NCBI GenBank assembly: GCA_030750975.1
Contig: JASMHC010000003.1
Span: 62,001 to 126,000, forward strand
DNA from: Paracoccaceae bacterium
Lineage (GTDB): Bacteria; Pseudomonadota; Alphaproteobacteria; Rhodobacterales; Rhodobacteraceae
DNA length: 64,000 bases
Reading direction: 5' to 3'
In this document: piece after piece, positions 34,155 to 44,007 of the stretch
Layout of the letters: every line of letters starts with the position of its first letter
Position numbering within the stretch: the stretch's first letter is position 1
Program-made: the position numbers and the translations under genes
Notes under the pieces: model-generated
Seen by the model: the letters and a program-made list of their open reading frames with translations, nothing else
What the model was told of the DNA's origin: nothing
Databases searched by the model: none

Positions 34155-35219
34155 ATGGCCCTTCCCTTGAATACTCAGGCCAAATACTGGGGCATCGTTG
34201 CGGCGGTGTTCCTTGTGGTGCTCTGGTTTCTTGGGGATATCATGCTGCCCTATGTTATCGGTGCGGCGATTGCCTATTTCCTTGATCCGCTGGCGGACCG
34301 GCTTGAAAAAATCGGCCTGTCGCGGGTGCTGGCGACGATCATCATCACCATCATAGCGGCAATCATCTTTGTCGTGGCCGCCCTGATGATCATACCTTTG
34401 CTGATCGAACAGGCGGTTTCGCTGTTCAATATCGCGCCGGCCCTGGTCAACGATCTGCAAGCCTTCCTGACCAAGCGCTTTCCGTCACTGATGGATGCGG
34501 AATCGGTGCTGCGGCGGTCGCTCAGCTCGATCGGTGAAAGCGTTCAGGCCCGCGGGGGCGAGTTTCTCAGCACCGCACTGGCCTCGGTCTCGGGTCTTGT
34601 GAACGTGGCGCTTCTGTTCGTGATCGTACCGGTCGTGGCCTTTTACCTGCTGCTTGACTGGGACCGCATGATCGCCAAGGTTGACGAGCTTTTGCCCCGC
34701 GACCACGCACCGGTGATCCGTCAGCTGGCGTCCGAGATCGACGGCACATTGGCCGGTTTTATCCGGGGCATGGGCTCGGTCTGTCTGATCCTCGGCACCT
34801 ATTATGCCATCGCCCTGATGCTGGTCGGCCTGCAATTCGGATTGATCGTCGGGTTCATCGCCGGTCTGGTCACGTTCATCCCTTATGTCGGCGCCCTGCT
34901 TGGCGGAGCGCTGGCCATTGGTCTGGGCCTGTTCCAGTTCTGGGGCGATTGGGTGTCGCTCGGGCTGGTTGCCGGTATTTTCGTCATCGGCCAGATGGTC
35001 GAGGGCAATATCCTGACCCCGAACCTTGTTGGCAGTTCGGTCGGTCTGCATCCTGTCTGGCTGCTGATCGCCCTGTCGGTCTTTGGCTCGATCTTCGGAT
35101 TTATCGGGATGCTGGTCGCGGTTCCGGTTGCCGCGGTGATCGGCGTGGTGGTGCGCTATATCATCGGGCAATACCAGACGGGGCGGCTTTACAAGGGTCT
35201 GGCTGAACTGGACGAATAA
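34155..35219 (+). CDS. AI-2E family transporter (PerM-type permease)
   Basis: The 354-residue product has seven or eight membrane helices and the family segments FVIVPVVAFYLLLDWDRM and FVIGQMVEGNILTPNLVGSSVGLHP. I chose the ATG at 34155, preceded by GAGGCGCAA, over the upstream TTG. Members have been linked to export of autoinducer-2 or to sodium/lithium-proton exchange. It is immediately followed by hdaA (0 bp gap), a common pairing in alphaproteobacteria. Confidence 0.9.
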   Translation: MALPLNTQAKYWGIVAAVFLVVLWFLGDIMLPYVIGAAIAYFLDPLADRLEKIGLSRVLATIIITIIAAIIFVVAALMIIPLLIEQAVSLFNIAPALVNDLQAFLTKRFPSLMDAESVLRRSLSSIGESVQARGGEFLSTALASVSGLVNVALLFVIVPVVAFYLLLDWDRMIAKVDELLPRDHAPVIRQLASEIDGTLAGFIRGMGSVCLILGTYYAIALMLVGLQFGLIVGFIAGLVTFIPYVGALLGGALAIGLGLFQFWGDWVSLGLVAGIFVIGQMVEGNILTPNLVGSSVGLHPVWLLIALSVFGSIFGFIGMLVAVPVAAVIGVVVRYIIGQYQTGRLYKGLAELDE

Positions 35220-35897
35220 ATGGCCACGCAACTGCCTTTGAACCTCCCGACACGCACGGCGTTGGGGCGCGATGCCTTTTTCGTTTCGCCGTCAAACGCA
35301 GTGGCGCTGGCAAGCATCGACAATTGGCGCAACTGGCCCAATGGCAAGATGATCCTGTGCGGTCCCAAAGGGGCCGGCAAAACCCATCTGGCGCAGGTTT
35401 GGGCCGCCGAAAGCGGGGCGCGGGTCATCGCAGCCGAAAGGATCGCCGACAGCGACATCTCGGATCTGGCCTTAACGCCGCTGGCGATTGAAGACGCCGA
35501 CCGGATCGCCGGTCAGGCGGGTGACGAGGAAGCGCTGTTTCACCTGCACAACATGATCCTTGCCGAAGGCCATGCCCTTTTGATCACCGCGCAATCCCCG
35601 CCGCGCGGCTGGAATATCGGCCTGCCCGATCTGAAAAGCCGGATGGAAGGCACCAGCCTGACCAGTCTGGACCAGCCCGACGATACGCTTCTGGCCGCCA
35701 TGCTGACCAAGCAGTTTGCCGACCGCCAGCTGAAGCCCTCGCCCGAGGCTGTCACCTTTCTTTTGCGCAACATGGAACGCTCGGCCGCCGAGGTTGAGCG
35801 CATCGTATCGCGCATGGACCGGCGTGCCCTGTCACAGGGGCGGAAAATCAGCCGTCAGTTGGCGGTTGAAACTCTGGCCGATCCGAGCGAGATTTGA
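35220..35897 (+). CDS. hdaA: HdaA, DnaA-related replication regulator
   Basis: The 225-residue protein starts with a sliding-clamp binding motif (QLPLNLP). It has the DnaA-like AAA+ core with Walker A (GPKGAGKTHLAQ), the sensor-1-like segment LLITAQSPPRGW and a C-terminal helical lid. HdaA with the beta clamp stimulates ATP hydrolysis by DnaA to block re-initiation. The ATG follows the permease stop directly. A polyphosphate kinase gene follows, the usual order in this family. Confidence 0.9.
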   Translation: MATQLPLNLPTRTALGRDAFFVSPSNAVALASIDNWRNWPNGKMILCGPKGAGKTHLAQVWAAESGARVIAAERIADSDISDLALTPLAIEDADRIAGQAGDEEALFHLHNMILAEGHALLITAQSPPRGWNIGLPDLKSRMEGTSLTSLDQPDDTLLAAMLTKQFADRQLKPSPEAVTFLLRNMERSAAEVERIVSRMDRRALSQGRKISRQLAVETLADPSEI

Positions 35898-35937
35898 CGC
35901 CTGCCCCAAGTGATGCAAGTGCTGTGCAAAGTGCCCC

Positions 35938-38124
35938 ATGACAAACGCCGATTTTCTTAAAACCCCGCTTCAGGAAGCCGTTGATATCGAAGGCCTGGAC
36001 CCGACCGGACCCGGCCGGTTCTTCAACCGCGAACTCAGTTGGCTGGGTTTTAACTGGCGCGTGCTGGAAGAGGCCGAAAACCCCCGCGTTCCGCTGCTTG
36101 AACGGGTACGCTTTCTGTCAATCTCGGCGGCCAATCTGGACGAGTTTTACACCGTCCGCGTCGCCGGTCTGCGCGAACTGGCCCGCGCGGGCAACACCCA
36201 TCCCGCACAGGACGGGCTGACCCCGCAAGAACAGCTGGTGCTGATCAACGCCGATGCCCGCAAGCTGATGGAGCAGCAGCAAAAAACCTTTGATACCCTT
36301 TGCGCCGAGATGGAGAAGGAAAATATCCGCATCCTCAGCCATACGGATGTCACCAAGGACGATACCGCCTTTCTGGCCGAGTATTTCCTCAATCAGGTGT
36401 TTCCGGTTCTGTCGCCATTGGCCATTGATCCGGCCCACCCGTTTCCTTTCATTCCCAACACCGGCTTTTCACTGGCGCTTCAGCTTGAGCGATCGAAGGA
36501 TGGGCGGGTGCTTCAGGCGCTGCTGCCGATCCCTCAGCAGGTCAAGCGGTTTGCCCCCCTGCCATCCGCCGAGGGCGAATTCCGGTTTCTGCCGCTGGAA
36601 GAGCTGTTGCTTTTGCATATCGACAGCATGTTTCCGGGCTATAAGCTGAAAGGTCACTGCGCCTTTCGGGTGCTGCGCGACAGCGATCTTGAAGTTGAGG
36701 ACGAGGCCGAAGACCTTGTGCGTGAATTCGAGGTAGCCCTGAAGCGGCGGCGGCGGGGCGAGGTGATCCGCATGAAAATCACCGCGAACGCTCCGGCCAA
36801 GCTGAAACGGATCATCCGGCAGGAATTGCATGTCGGCGACGACGAGATCGTCGAGATTGAAGGCATGATCGGCATTGCCGACGCCAAGGAACTGGTGCTT
36901 GACCAGCGCCCCGATCTGCTTTGGCCCACCTTCGCCCCGCGCGTACCCGAGCGGGTGCAGGACCACGAAGGCGATATGTTCGCGGCGATCCGTCAAAAGG
37001 ACATGCTGCTGCACCACCCCTACGAGACGTTTGATATGGTGGTCCGCTTTCTGAAACAGGCGGCGGCTGATCCAAACGTGGTGGCGATCAAGCAGACCCT
37101 TTACCGGACATCGAAGGATTCACCCATTGTCGAGGCGCTGTGCGAAGCGGCCGAGGATGGCAAATCCGTCACCGCACTGGTCGAACTGAAGGCCCGTTTC
37201 GACGAGGCGGCCAATATCCGCCAGTCCCGCCGTCTGGAACGCGCCGGTGCGCATGTGGTTTACGGTTTTCTTGACTGGAAAACCCACGCGAAAATCTCAA
37301 CCGTGGTGCGGCGTGAAGGCGACAGGCTTGTGACCTATACCCATTACGGCACCGGCAATTACCACCCGATCACGGCGAAAATCTATACCGATCTCAGCTT
37401 TTTCACCTGCGACGCCTCGCTTGGGCGCGACGCGACCAAGGTGTTCAACTACCTGTCGGGCTATGCCCTGCCCGAGCAGCTTGAGAACCTGTCAATCTCG
37501 CCCCACACCCTGAAATCGAAACTGATCGGGATGATCGACCGCGAAGCCGAATTTGCCCGTTCGGGCAAAAAGGCCGCGATCTGGGTCAAGATGAATTCGC
37601 TGATCGAAAGCGATGTGATAGACGCGCTTTACCGCGCCAGTCAGGCCGGTGTGCAAATCGATTGCGTGATCCGGGGCATCTGCGGGTTGCGCCCCGGTAT
37701 CCGGGGCCTGTCGGACAATATCCGCGTCAAATCGATCATCGGGCGGTTTCTGGAACATTCGCGCATCGCCTGTTTCGGCAACGGGCACGGGTTGCCTTCG
37801 AAAAAGGCGGCGGTGTTCATATCCTCTGCCGACTGGATGAGCCGGAACCTGAACCGCCGCATCGAAACGCTGGTGGAAATCCACAATCCGACGGTGAAGG
37901 CGCAGATCGTCAGCCAGATCATGGCCGCGAATATGGCCGATGTGGCACAAAGCTGGATTCTGGGGCCGGATGGCAGTTTCGAACGCCCTGCCACGCCCGA
38001 GGGCGAGTTTGCCTTTAACTGCCACCGTTTCTTCATGGAAAACCCGTCCCTGTCAGGCCGGGGGTCGGCGGGGGCCAGCGACGTGCCCAAACTGACGCAT
38101 ACGGATGATTCCGCACCGGATTAA
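35938..38124 (+). CDS. ppk1: Polyphosphate kinase 1
   Basis: The 728-residue enzyme begins with [19 protein letters not shown] and contains the phosphohistidine segment [20 protein letters not shown] and the motif [13 protein letters not shown]. It polymerises the gamma phosphate of ATP into polyphosphate and can reverse the reaction. The exopolyphosphatase gene follows 61 bp downstream, so synthesis and breakdown are encoded together. The pst/pho genes lie at the other end of the window. Confidence 0.96.
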   Translation: MTNADFLKTPLQEAVDIEGLDPTGPGRFFNRELSWLGFNWRVLEEAENPRVPLLERVRFLSISAANLDEFYTVRVAGLRELARAGNTHPAQDGLTPQEQLVLINADARKLMEQQQKTFDTLCAEMEKENIRILSHTDVTKDDTAFLAEYFLNQVFPVLSPLAIDPAHPFPFIPNTGFSLALQLERSKDGRVLQALLPIPQQVKRFAPLPSAEGEFRFLPLEELLLLHIDSMFPGYKLKGHCAFRVLRDSDLEVEDEAEDLVREFEVALKRRRRGEVIRMKITANAPAKLKRIIRQELHVGDDEIVEIEGMIGIADAKELVLDQRPDLLWPTFAPRVPERVQDHEGDMFAAIRQKDMLLHHPYETFDMVVRFLKQAAADPNVVAIKQTLYRTSKDSPIVEALCEAAEDGKSVTALVELKARFDEAANIRQSRRLERAGAHVVYGFLDWKTHAKISTVVRREGDRLVTYTHYGTGNYHPITAKIYTDLSFFTCDASLGRDATKVFNYLSGYALPEQLENLSISPHTLKSKLIGMIDREAEFARSGKKAAIWVKMNSLIESDVIDALYRASQAGVQIDCVIRGICGLRPGIRGLSDNIRVKSIIGRFLEHSRIACFGNGHGLPSKKAAVFISSADWMSRNLNRRIETLVEIHNPTVKAQIVSQIMAANMADVAQSWILGPDGSFERPATPEGEFAFNCHRFFMENPSLSGRGSAGASDVPKLTHTDDSAPD

Positions 38125-38185
38125 TTGACCTGCCCTTTTGCATCCCGCATTCTGACGACAGCTTGAAAACAGGTGGAAAACCTTG

Positions 38186-39700
38186 ATGGATTCGCATCCC
38201 GTGTTCTTTGAAGACACCGACCAGAATTACCTGTCACGGGTGGGTGTGGTCGATGTCGGTTCGAACTCGGTCCGGCTTGTTGTGTTTGACGGTGCCGCCC
38301 GCAGCCCGGCCTATTTCTATAACGAAAAGCTGATGTGCCGTCTTGGCGAAGGCGTTCGCGAAACCGGCCGGCTGAACCCCGAAGGCCGTGTGCGGGCACT
38401 TCAGGCGATCCGGCGGTTTCAGGCGGTGGCCAAAAGCCTTGGCATCGAGCCGCTGACCGCCGTCGCCACCGCAGCGGTGCGCGAAGCCGAGGATGGCGAA
38501 GATTTTCGCCGCGAGGTGAAAGAAGTAACAGGGCTTGATCTGCGGGTCATCGACGGCCCGGAAGAGGCCCGGCTTTCCGCCCAGGGCGTGCTGACCGGCT
38601 GGCCCGGCAGCTATGGTCTGGTATGCGATATCGGCGGTGCCAGCATGGAGCTGGCGGAAATCTCGGACGGGCAGGTTGGCCGCTGTGTCACCTCGCAGCT
38701 TGGGCCGCTGCGCCTGAAAAGCGTCAAGGGCGGACGCCGGGGCCGCAAGGCCTATATCAAGCAGGTGGTCGAGCAGCTGGCCGAACAGATGGGGCCTCAG
38801 TCGAACCGCCTGTTTCTGGTCGGCGGTTCATGGCGGGCAATTGCGCGGATCGATATGATCCGGCGCGGCTATCCGCTGCGGGTTCTGCACGAATACCGCA
38901 TGACCCGCAAAGCGACGCGCGACACCATCGCTTTCATCCGGTCAAAAAGCACCGAGGAATTGCGCCTTCTCAGCGGCGCGTCCGAGGCGCGGATTGCCCT
39001 TGTCCCCATCGCGTCCGAGGTTCTGTCGCGTCTGATCAAGACCTTCAAACCGGCGGATATCGCCATTTCCAGCTATGGTATCCGCGAGGGTCTGCTTTAC
39101 GAGGTGATGACCCAGAAAATCCGCGATCAGGACCCGCTGATCGAGGCCTGCCGCCTGTCCGAGCAGCGCGACGCGCGTATGCCCGGATTTGGCAATGTGC
39201 TTTTTGATTTCGTCTCGCCGCTGTTCAAGAACGAACCGGCATCGCGCCGGCGCATTTTCCGCGCGGCCTGTCTGCTTCACGATGTCAGTTGGCGGGCGCA
39301 TCCGGATTACCGCGCCGAGGTGTGTTTTGACTATGCAACCCGCGCCAATCTGGGGGGCATGACCCATTCCGAACGGGTCTTTCTGGGGCTTGCCCTGCTG
39401 CACCGCTACAAGAACAAACGCGACGACAGCCGCTTTGGCGACATGTCCGAATTGTTAAGCAAAAAGGATCTCCATCAGGCCGAGGTTCTGGGCAAGGCCA
39501 TGCGCTTTGGTGCGATGCTGTGGATGAAGCCCGACGCCCATCCCTGCACCTTCCGCTGGCAACCCCGCAAGAAAGTGCTGCACCTGACGCTGTCAAAAGA
39601 TGCCGAGCCGCTGTTTGGCGAAGTTGCCCAGGCCCGCCTTCAATCGCTTGCCCTGGCGCTTGAGGCCGATCTGGTCGTGAAACGGGGCAAAAGCGCCTGA
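38186..39700 (+). CDS. ppx: Exopolyphosphatase Ppx/GppA family
   Basis: Starting at the ATG three bases inside the longest frame, the product has 504 residues. It has an actin-fold N-terminal half with VVDVGSNSVRLVVFD, LVCDIGGASMELAEI and VGGSWRAIARID, and a helical C-terminal domain of the Ppx type. It removes terminal phosphate from polyphosphate or cleaves pppGpp. The gene lies behind ppk1. Confidence 0.94.
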   Translation: MDSHPVFFEDTDQNYLSRVGVVDVGSNSVRLVVFDGAARSPAYFYNEKLMCRLGEGVRETGRLNPEGRVRALQAIRRFQAVAKSLGIEPLTAVATAAVREAEDGEDFRREVKEVTGLDLRVIDGPEEARLSAQGVLTGWPGSYGLVCDIGGASMELAEISDGQVGRCVTSQLGPLRLKSVKGGRRGRKAYIKQVVEQLAEQMGPQSNRLFLVGGSWRAIARIDMIRRGYPLRVLHEYRMTRKATRDTIAFIRSKSTEELRLLSGASEARIALVPIASEVLSRLIKTFKPADIAISSYGIREGLLYEVMTQKIRDQDPLIEACRLSEQRDARMPGFGNVLFDFVSPLFKNEPASRRRIFRAACLLHDVSWRAHPDYRAEVCFDYATRANLGGMTHSERVFLGLALLHRYKNKRDDSRFGDMSELLSKKDLHQAEVLGKAMRFGAMLWMKPDAHPCTFRWQPRKKVLHLTLSKDAEPLFGEVAQARLQSLALALEADLVVKRGKSA

Positions 39701-39726
39701 GGGCTTTGAGGTCAGCCGAAAAGGTT

Positions 39727-40773
39727 TCAGAACTCGATATCCAATGTCACCGGAAAATGGTCCGAAGCCACCAGCAACGCGGTTCGCAGGGTCGTGTCCG
39801 CAAGGCATTCCGGCGTGTCGAACGGATGCCAGATGCGCCAGCTTGGGCGCTTGGCCATAAATTCCTGCGACACCATGATATAGTCCAGCAGCGCCTGCAA
39901 ATACCGATCCTGATCCTCAAGATAAAACCGCGCCGTCGTGGGAATTGCCCCCAATTTGCGCGACAACCCCTGCGCTGCGTGGGGATCGAACAATTTGGCC
40001 TCGACCGGCAGCACGCGGTCGGTCAGGCCGCGACCCATGATGATCTCGACCGAGCTGCGCCCGAACAGGCCCTCGTATTCGTCCAGCCCCGGACCATCGT
40101 TCAAATCGCCCAGCACGATCAGCGGATCGGCCCGGTTGAGATGTTCCTCGATCCGGCGGCGCAGCCAAACCGCCTGTGCCCATTGCTTGCGGCGGTTGGC
40201 GATCGAGATTTGCATCGCCTCTTCCGGTGTCGACGCCCCATGCGGGGCCTTGGATTTCAGATGCGCGCCAATCATGCGGAACCGAAAGCCCCCACGGGTT
40301 TCAACCTCGAGTTCCAGCGGCGGTTTCGAAAAGCTGACCTTGTCTTCGGTCGCATCAATATCCAGATCGATTTTGAAATACCCGTCAAAGCGCGGTGCGA
40401 TGTCGGTATCCCTTTTGCCGGGTTCATCCCCTTTCGGATCATGGCGCATGGTCAGAATGGTCGGATCGTAAAGGACCGCGATCTCTTGCTGGGTGGTGTT
40501 GGCAAAGCCAATCATGCCCTTGCTGGCCCGCAACCCGAAATGCGCGGCAAACGTTTCAAGCGCGGTGACGGTATTGCGCTTGCGGCTTTGATCCGGTGCC
40601 TCGATCACCATGATCATATCGGCATCCAGCCGCTCGAACACGATACCCAGCGCGGTGATCTGATCTTCGCGGCTTATGTCGTCGCGCCCGGAAATCTTTT
40701 CGTCGGGCATCAGGTTGCCGGCATTGTCAAACAACTCGCTGAACCATTCGACATTATAGGTGGCAATCCGCAT
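39727..40773 (-). CDS. Endonuclease/exonuclease/phosphatase family protein
   Basis: The chosen ATG at 40773 overlaps the J-domain gene stop; upstream sequence in the longer frame is a shadow. The 348-residue protein has EEP-fold motifs: YNVEWFSELFD at the start, VIEAPDQS, IGAHLKSKAP, LGDLNDGPG and a final SDHFPVTLD. The fold includes DNases and phosphatases that need Mg. No signal peptide is obvious. The substrate is unknown. Confidence 0.87.
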   Translation of the reverse strand: MRIATYNVEWFSELFDNAGNLMPDEKISGRDDISREDQITALGIVFERLDADMIMVIEAPDQSRKRNTVTALETFAAHFGLRASKGMIGFANTTQQEIAVLYDPTILTMRHDPKGDEPGKRDTDIAPRFDGYFKIDLDIDATEDKVSFSKPPLELEVETRGGFRFRMIGAHLKSKAPHGASTPEEAMQISIANRRKQWAQAVWLRRRIEEHLNRADPLIVLGDLNDGPGLDEYEGLFGRSSVEIIMGRGLTDRVLPVEAKLFDPHAAQGLSRKLGAIPTTARFYLEDQDRYLQALLDYIMVSQEFMAKRPSWRIWHPFDTPECLADTTLRTALLVASDHFPVTLDIEF

Positions 40774-41453
40774 CAGCTGTGAAGCTCCTGAATTTCCTCC
40801 CAGGCGCGATTGATATCGACCATGCGTTTCTCGGCCATGCGAACGGCCTCTTCCGGGACACCCCGCGCGATCATCATATCGGGGTGGCTTTCGCGCACCA
40901 AAGACCGCCAGACCACGCGGATATCGGCAAGGCTGTCCTTCGGTTCCACCCCCAGCACCGAATAAGGATCGGGCGCGGCATCGCGCACGAAGCGGGCGCG
41001 CAATTGTTTGAACCGGATATCCGACAGGCCGAAGATCTGCGCCACCCGCTCCAGAAACACATCCTCGTTTGGGTGATACTTGCCATCCGCCAAGGCGATG
41101 TGGAACAGCCCTTCCATCAGGTCGCACAGCACAGGCGTATCATCGCGGAACATTCGGGCGATTTTCCGGGCGTAATCCTCGAACCCGGCCACATCCTGCC
41201 GGGCCAGATCGAACACCTGCGCCGCCGCCTGCTCTTCGGAACGCGGGATCATGAACACTTCGCGAAAGGCCGTCACCTCGTCGCGTGTCACCAGCCCGTC
41301 GGCCTTCGCCATTTTCGCCCCCAAGGCGATTACGGCAATCGTGAAACCGACGCTGCGCTCGGGCGGCGTGCGCAGGGTTTCAAACACATTGGTCAGCGGC
41401 TCGCCCCGTGTCAGGGCCGACAGGGCTTCGGATATGCGGGTCCAGATCGACAT
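40773..41453 (-). CDS. TerB-like / DnaJ-domain protein (DjlA type)
   Basis: The 226-residue protein has an N-terminal TerB-like helical domain (about 25-150) and a C-terminal J domain with the HPD signature in ESHPDMM. The same layout is found in DjlA-type co-chaperones, though the membrane anchor seen in enterobacterial DjlA is absent here. J domains stimulate DnaK. The TerB part links such proteins to envelope or tellurite stress. It overlaps the EEP gene by ATGA. Confidence 0.88.
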   Translation of the reverse strand: MSIWTRISEALSALTRGEPLTNVFETLRTPPERSVGFTIAVIALGAKMAKADGLVTRDEVTAFREVFMIPRSEEQAAAQVFDLARQDVAGFEDYARKIARMFRDDTPVLCDLMEGLFHIALADGKYHPNEDVFLERVAQIFGLSDIRFKQLRARFVRDAAPDPYSVLGVEPKDSLADIRVVWRSLVRESHPDMMIARGVPEEAVRMAEKRMVDINRAWEEIQELHS

Positions 41454-41494
41454 GGGCGCAGACTACGCCCAGCATAAGGGAATGTCATTGGGCA

Positions 41495-41974
41495 TCAGAG
41501 GAATTTCTGCATCAGCACAAGATCCATCCAGCGCCCGAATTTGAAGCCCACTTTCCGCAGGCGGGCCACATGCTGAAATCCGATGGCTTCGTGAAACGCC
41601 ACCCCGTCGGGGTTTTCGCCGCTGATCCCGGCAATAAGCGAATGCACCCCTTCGTTGCGTGCCACCTCTTCCAGCCGCTGCATCAAAGTGCGGCCGATCC
41701 CCTGCCCGCCGAACTCCTTCGCCAGAATGACCGAATGTTCCTTGGTATGCGCATAGCCCGGCCCGCCACGAAACGGGAAATAGGTGGCGAAACCGGCCAA
41801 TTGCCCGTCAAGCTCGGCCACCAGGAAACCCGCGCCTCGGGCGGCAATATCCGCCTGTAACCCGTCAACGGTTTTTTCATCCGTGGTAAAGGTCCGCGCC
41901 GTATCGCGGATCATCCGGTTCCAGATTTCCGCAATTTCGGCAGCATCGCCATCATGGGCCTGACGAATGTTCAT
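41495..41974 (-). CDS. GNAT acetyltransferase, phosphinothricin-type
   Basis: The 159-residue protein has the GNAT pattern with acetyl-CoA loop KEFGGQGIGRTLMQRLEEVA and the pat/bar-like segment HSVILAKEF, then GENPDGVAFHEAIGFQHVARLRKVGFK, of which the middle is typical for phosphinothricin or methionine sulfoximine acetyltransferases. The ATG overlaps the VOC gene stop by four bases. Biological substrate is not known. Confidence 0.87.
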   Translation of the reverse strand: MNIRQAHDGDAAEIAEIWNRMIRDTARTFTTDEKTVDGLQADIAARGAGFLVAELDGQLAGFATYFPFRGGPGYAHTKEHSVILAKEFGGQGIGRTLMQRLEEVARNEGVHSLIAGISGENPDGVAFHEAIGFQHVARLRKVGFKFGRWMDLVLMQKFL

Positions 41975-42585
41975 CGCAAGATCACCGCACCAGCCGGGGT
42001 TTCGATGACAGCGCTCATCACAGGCGACGCGGACGCATCGATCGTGACCAGCGGATCGGCGACAAGACCCGCCAGACGGTCCCTTAATCCGGTGTGATCA
42101 GGATGGCCCAAACCAAGCCGCGTCAACCGGCAACCGCTTCGCGGCAAAAGCTCTGCCGCTTTTGGCCCCTCCCCCCAATCGAGTATCATCGGCACCAACC
42201 CGTCAAACGGCGTCTGGGCTTGCGCAATCACCGACATGTCCCAGGTCAACGCACCACGGGACAGCCGCGTCGGGCGTGTTCCCGCGCCGAACAGGGTCTC
42301 TATATCGCGAACAATATCACCGCTGCGGCAAACCCAATTGGTCAGACGGGGCGGCCCGTCAAACCGGTCCAGCCCGAACCACCGCGCCCGTTTCGGCGCA
42401 GGGGCTTTGGGGTCAATCGCAATCACCTCCAGATAAAGCCCGCTGTCCAGCCGCAAAAGCAGGTTATGGGTGCCCATCAATTCGTGCTTGCCACCCGTTT
42501 GCAACGGCACCCCAAGCAGACCTTCGACATGGGCGCGCCCCTCATCCAGAGTTCGGGCGGAAACAACGATATGGTCGAGCTGCAT
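41971..42585 (-). CDS. VOC-family protein (glyoxalase-like domain)
   Basis: The 204-residue protein starts with [20 protein letters not shown], the start of a glyoxalase-like domain, followed by [21 protein letters not shown]. It resembles the glyoxalase-like domain 3 (PF13468) group. Function is unknown. It overlaps the acetyltransferase gene, so both are made from one transcript. Confidence 0.83.
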   Translation of the reverse strand: MQLDHIVVSARTLDEGRAHVEGLLGVPLQTGGKHELMGTHNLLLRLDSGLYLEVIAIDPKAPAPKRARWFGLDRFDGPPRLTNWVCRSGDIVRDIETLFGAGTRPTRLSRGALTWDMSVIAQAQTPFDGLVPMILDWGEGPKAAELLPRSGCRLTRLGLGHPDHTGLRDRLAGLVADPLVTIDASASPVMSAVIETPAGAVILR

Positions 42586-42684
42586 TTAACAATCTCCCTG
42601 AGCGTTAAATTCTGGTGATCCAAGGTTGAATTGGCAACGTAAAATCCCAGATTGCCCGTAATATGACTCTTTCACTTAGGTTTT

Positions 42685-43872
42685 ATGATGCTCCTACGCT
42701 CTCTTGAACGGATGTACCGGCACGACGCCACCAGTGGTATCCTGCTTATGCTTTTCACACTGATCGCGCTTTACACCGCCAATTCGGCCCTCGCGCCCTA
42801 TTATCAGGATATGCTTGGGGCAACCGGCACCGTCACCATCAACGGGGTCGGCATCGAAAAGCCGATCATCCTGTGGATCAACGATGGTTTGATGGCGGTG
42901 TTTTTCTTTCTGATCGGTTTGGAACTGAAAAAGGAATTGCTGGAAGGCAAGCTCAAGCATATCCGCGACGTGATCCTGCCCGGAGCAGCGGCTATCGGAG
43001 GCATGGCCCTGCCGGCCGCGATTTTCGCCTATTTCAACTGGAACAGCCCCGAAACCCTGAACGGCTGGGCCATTCCGGCCGCCACCGATATTGCCTTTGC
43101 CCTTGGTGTTCTGGCGCTCGTCGGCACCCGCGCCCCGGCGGCTTTGAAAGTGTTCCTGCTGACGCTGGCGATCCTTGACGATATCGGTGCGATCCTGATC
43201 ATCGCGCTGTTTTACACCGCCAAACTGGACGTCACCTACCTGCTGCTGGGGACCATTCCCTTGGCGATCATGTTCGTGCTGAACCGGCTGAAAATCCACC
43301 GCATCGCGCCGATCATCCTGCTGGGCATCGTGCTTTGGGTGCTGGTTCTGAAATCCGGCGTCCATGCCACGCTGGCCGGAGTTGTGACGGCGTTCTTTGT
43401 CCCGCTATACGACCGCTGGGGAAAATCGCCGCTGCACAGTCTTGAACATGCGCTGACGCCATACGTCTATTTCTTCATCGTGCCGGTCTTTGCCCTGGCC
43501 AATGCGGGCGTGGTGTTCGACGGGCTTTCCATCGCTGACCTTGCGAACCCGCTGCCGATGGGCATTATCCTCGGTCTTTTTGCGGGTAAGCTGGCCGGTG
43601 TCTTTGGCATGACCTGGCTGATGGTCAGGCTGGGTGCAGCCCGGCTGCCCCACGAGGTAAACTGGTACCATATCTTCGGCGTCGCGGGACTGGCCGGTAT
43701 CGGCTTTACCATGTCGCTGTTTATCGGAGGCCTCAGCTTCGGCGATCCGGGTCTGATGAACCAGGTGCGCGTCGGTGTTCTGGCAGGCTCAACCATGTCG
43801 GGCATGGTCGGCTTCACCGCCCTGATGCTGGCCTCGCGGCAACGTAATACCAAAGCGGTCGCGGCCGAATAG
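42685..43872 (+). CDS. nhaA: Na+/H+ antiporter NhaA
   Basis: The 395-residue antiporter has about 11-12 helices, the ion-binding pair in TLAILDDIGAILIIALFYT and the segment PAATDIAFALGVLALVG. It exports sodium in exchange for protons at alkaline pH. The gene starts with two consecutive ATG codons; the first is taken. It is isolated by divergent and convergent neighbours. Confidence 0.96.
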   Translation: MMLLRSLERMYRHDATSGILLMLFTLIALYTANSALAPYYQDMLGATGTVTINGVGIEKPIILWINDGLMAVFFFLIGLELKKELLEGKLKHIRDVILPGAAAIGGMALPAAIFAYFNWNSPETLNGWAIPAATDIAFALGVLALVGTRAPAALKVFLLTLAILDDIGAILIIALFYTAKLDVTYLLLGTIPLAIMFVLNRLKIHRIAPIILLGIVLWVLVLKSGVHATLAGVVTAFFVPLYDRWGKSPLHSLEHALTPYVYFFIVPVFALANAGVVFDGLSIADLANPLPMGIILGLFAGKLAGVFGMTWLMVRLGAARLPHEVNWYHIFGVAGLAGIGFTMSLFIGGLSFGDPGLMNQVRVGVLAGSTMSGMVGFTALMLASRQRNTKAVAAE

Positions 43873-43911
43873 AACAAGCGGACTGAAACTCCAGCCCGCT
43901 TTTCATCTTTT

Positions 43912-43971
43912 CAACAATACTTCGGGGGGAAACCAGCCGCAGCCCTGCGGCTGGTGGGGGGCAGCGCCCCC
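43912..43971. repeat. Intergenic repeat: AATACTTCGGGGG leader with two hairpins
   Basis: The sequence CAACAATACTTCGGGGG (43912-43928) is followed by CCAGCCGCA/TGCGGCTGG (43933-43941/43946-43954) and GGGGGC/GCCCCC (43957-43962/43966-43971). It lies between the nhaA end and the scpA end. Related units are at 31504 and 50373. Confidence 0.55.
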
Positions 43972-44007
43972 GACCCGGTCGGATCGCGCCAGCCATCCGA
44001 GCCGTGT